Positions 61,279-64,000 of a DNA stretch of 64,000 nucleotides are shown in pieces; position 1 is the first letter of the stretch, and each line of letters begins with the position of its first letter. This stretch comes from Nematostella vectensis. Taxonomy: Eukaryota > Cnidaria > Anthozoa > Actiniaria > Edwardsiidae. The notes below the pieces were generated by a model. The model did not search any database. It was not told the DNA's origin and was given only the letters and a program-made list of their open reading frames with translations. The translations under genes and the position numbers were made by a program. Where the stretch lies: the NCBI RefSeq assembly GCF_932526225.1, contig NC_064043.1, forward strand, positions 2,315,501 through 2,379,500, read 5' to 3'.

Positions 61279-62320
61279 CTGAGTGTTCCAGAGAGTGGCT
61301 GTTCAAAGAACCGATGTCTAACCACCATTTTGTCATCCTAGCAAAACGTCAAGTGTGAGAAACTATTTTCACCGCCTGTTTTGGGAGACTGTGTTTTGGA
61401 CTGAAATTTGTAAATAAATTTCAAAACTTTTTAGATGGTTCGAGATTTTATCGCATTATTTTTCTTTCGATGTTGTTCAACAAACGTGGACTTTACCTTT
61501 TTTCTTGAGAACAGATTTTGAGATTTTATAGTATAATCTTTCTTTCAAGGTTGTCCAACAAATTTACGTGGACTTTACCTTTCTTCTCGAGAATAGGCAT
61601 CCTTGCTATCTCCGCTTGGTACGTCGACTGATATGGGTACGGATTATCAAGGGATACGTGTTTATGTCGACGCTCGGGAGGTGGGTTGGGTTTGATATAC
61701 GGCAAATTCGTAGTCGTCTTGCTTTGTTGGTCAAGTGGAAGCCATACCATGTATGTCTTGAGCTGTCAATCAAAGCACGTCTCTGCATTATAGTCAATAT
61801 GTCTTTTCACAAATTTACACCTATTGTTATATTTTTTGTATGTTGGTCTTACCCCCTAAGCAGAATTGTCCCTCCCCCCTCCCTTATTAAGAAAAATATG
61901 ATCCGTCCCTACTGGGGGAGGAGTGAATGACATGGGATGAATTATATTCTTGGGGAGCGGGTTGCTGCGGCTGATGTGCGGTAACCCTACCCTGTCTCCC
62001 GTCTGGAAGGGGAAAAAGATGCGGTAGGGGTGCGGGTTGTTGCGGCTGACGTGTATCGCGGCTTCCTGACGAGGTGGCCGAACCTGTCCATCCTCGCCCT
62101 GATACATAGACCCTCTAGGGTGCACGCGCACGCCACAGCGACCGCTGGACAAACTGCTTGAGTACACCCTGTGAATTAACGCATAAAGTGTGGATTATCC
62201 CATGATTGAAATTGTGGTGCTTCTTCACGTCAAGGCAATACTACATATACAAATTTGTTAGAAATTTCATGATCCTGAGGGGGGAGGGGTGGGGTCTAGG
62301 ATAGGTTTCGAGTAAAACAA
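61279..62320. other. dispersed-repeat sequence, no gene recognised
   Basis: CCATTTTGTCATCCTAGCA (61322 on) recurs in P450 intron 6 near 17970, with similar downstream sequence, so part of this is a dispersed repeat. Minus-strand open frames with PYPYQS- and NPHPYR-like stretches look like low-complexity shadows. Confidence 0.4.
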
Positions 62321-62324
62321 ACAA

Positions 62325-62975
62325 ACACAAGTGAAACAAAGTGAGAATCGGTCAAACACAAGTGAAACAAAGTGAGAATCGGTCAAACACAAGCGCAACA
62401 CAAGTGAGAATCGGTCAAACACAAGTTAAACAAAGTGTGAATCGGTCAAACACAAGTGAAACAAATTGAGAATCGGTCAAACACAAGTGAAACAAAGTGA
62501 GAATCGGTCAAACAAAAGTAAAAGAAAGTGAGAATCGGTCAAACACAAGTGAAACAAAGTGAGAATCGGTCAAACACAAGTGAAACAAAGTGAGAATCGG
62601 TCAAACACAAGTGAAAAAAAAGTGAGAATCGGTCAAACACAAGTGAAACAAAGTGAGAATCGGTCAAACACAAGTGAAACAAAGTGAGAATCGGTCAAAC
62701 ACAAGTGATACAAATTGAGAATCGGTCAAACACAAGTGAAACAAAGTGAGAATCGGTCAAACACAAGTGAAACAAAATGAAAATCGGTCAAACACAAGTG
62801 AAACAAAGTGAGAATCGGTCAAACACAAGTGAATCAAAATGAGAATCGGTCAAACACAAGTGATACAAATTGAGAATCGGTCAAACACAAGTGAAACAAA
62901 GTGAGAATCGGTCAAACTCAAGTGAAACAAAGTGAGAATCGGTCAAACACAAGTGAAAATTAGTCAAACACAAGC
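62325..62975. repeat. 31-bp minisatellite, about 20 copies
   Basis: Units with GAATCGGTCAAACACAAGTG then AAACAAAGTGA. Differences are single bases, scattered and without phase. Confidence 0.93.
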
Positions 62976-64000
62976 GCAACACAAGTGAGAATCTGTCAAA
63001 TACGAGCGCAACAAAATCAAGCATTCTTGTTTTTTCGCGCTTTTATTCCAGTGAAATCGAAAAGGCGTGCGTTGCGCTTGCGTCCTGGAGGGAACCAACA
63101 CTTTAGCAGTGAAACGCGACCTTATCGTAGCACAAGCCCATTATTCAAACACGATATGAAACAGCCCACACTTTTTTTTTTTGTCTTTCTCAAGGAAAAT
63201 ACAATAGCGCAAAAAAACATTGTCAGAAAAAGAAAAAGAATACGATAACTAATAAAAAAAAGTCTTTTCTTGTTAAAAAAAGGTATGACTGTCCGTGTTT
63301 GCTTCAAATGCGCTGTTGCTAGGGAAAGCAAGCAGCCATTGCAATGATAAAAACATGCATCTGAAGCATACTATACAAAGTACGTACCGCGAACGGTCGT
63401 TATACCCGCTAAAAGAACACTTTGACGAGTGCAAGGGAAGCCCGGCTGGTACAGATCTCGTCCTAGCCTCGCGGACTGAAAAACAAATGTACACAAATGT
63501 TGTTACTTGTGTCAAAGAACTCGAAGTTAAGTTGAGAACGGTGTGCCACGCGAATGCATGTTCATGGGTAAATAAAAAGACGAGTCAAGAATAAGTAAAT
63601 AAAGTTAAACATTTTGTTTACCAGTTGTTGTCCAGTCTTTGTGTCTTGTTTGCCTCATGTTGTGTGGAGTCTATGCACTGTCTAGCTCTTGTCGCAACCT
63701 AGAGGGACAGCTGTTCAGAGCGCACAGAACACGTCCTTGCTATGCTATGCCATAAAAGCGCAAGTTTGCGTAGGAAACTATATTGCGTGTTGACAGATAA
63801 TGCTGTGTTTCCCGACACTTGTCATTCAATTTGTGGCCCTGAAATGATGTGACGGTACCAAGCGTAAAGCCGCTAAACCCTTTATTTGTTTTATGCGTCG
63901 ACTAAATGGATCAACTTGTTTGCGATGCGAGAACGATGGATTTCTTGATCAAAAGAATCGATTATCTTTGCCTATACTCTAACAGCACGTCTTGAATGAT
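62976..64000. other. no gene recognised
   Basis: A plus-strand open frame at 63295-63594 (99 aa, ATG or alternative start) has no recognisable domain and no clear splice context. It is the best coding candidate here but weak. Confidence 0.3.

Noticed and set aside
59157-61328. Long open frames of YHHSPRYTL- and GTPCTTIPL-type repeats on both strands
   Set aside because: They occur in every frame because the 27-bp unit is divisible by three and free of stops. This is a satellite, not a protein.
63295-63594. 99-aa plus-strand frame near the right edge
   Set aside because: No domain, no splice context and no homology I recognise; kept only as a note in the region entry.
1-64000. tRNA, rRNA or other structured RNA genes
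   Set aside because: No cloverleaf, A/B box pair or rRNA-like stretch was noticed by eye. A tRNAscan or Rfam search would be decisive.

Overview
The window is animal genomic DNA. Its genes are intron-rich with GT-AG borders, it carries many minisatellites and terminal-inverted-repeat elements, and it holds recognisable metazoan genes. Gene content and repeat style suggest an anthozoan cnidarian such as a Nematostella-like sea anemone. The species is inferred from memory of cnidarian sequences and was not tested.

Layout. 1-5.7 kb: the 3' exons of a pentraxin-domain gene (+), followed by a segment duplicated at 23.9-26.1 kb. 6.7-7.7 kb: a TIR element. 8.2-20.9 kb: a complete nine-exon mitochondrial-type cytochrome P450 (+, 520 aa). 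Its introns hold a decayed Ty3/gypsy fragment, a 1.1 kb TIR element, a foldback element and an 18-copy minisatellite that ends on exon 8. 21.7-23.9 kb: a 75-bp minisatellite with an 810-codon open frame, then a decayed copy of the pentraxin terminal exon. 25.3-31.9 kb: a complete five-exon DSTYK orthologue (-, 914 aa); one intron is almost filled by about 60 copies of a 35-bp repeat that duplicates the splice donor. 32.8-39.1 kb: an STK16-type kinase (+, ten exons, 308 aa), divergent from DSTYK.

39.5-56.0 kb: a 16.5 kb Polinton/Maverick element. It has 390/519-bp terminal inverted repeats ending AGTAGTAGGG, flanked by a CTTGA direct repeat, and all its genes appear open. A protein-primed-type DNA polymerase B and a retroviral-type integrase serve replication and insertion. 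A jelly-roll-type major capsid candidate, a packaging ATPase, a minor capsid candidate and several small membrane or coiled-coil proteins form a probable virion block. A TFIIB-like factor, an ankyrin protein and a CxxC-repeat protein sit on the opposite strand at the right end. I find no adenain-type protease. Most of its genes share a TTTAAAGA promoter core 15-40 bp before the start codon. The polymerase, TFIIB-like and ankyrin genes add an upstream extension. Several virion genes instead place the start codon in or beside a perfect inverted repeat whose sequence differs from gene to gene. The element seems to lie in the last intron of the STK16-type gene, because an in-frame terminal exon candidate lies just beyond its right end.

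56.3-64 kb: mostly tandem repeats (47, 27 and 31 bp units) and a possible LTR; no gene recognised. A recurring theme outside the Polinton is tandem arrays that duplicate real exon-intron boundaries; I see five cases in three genes.
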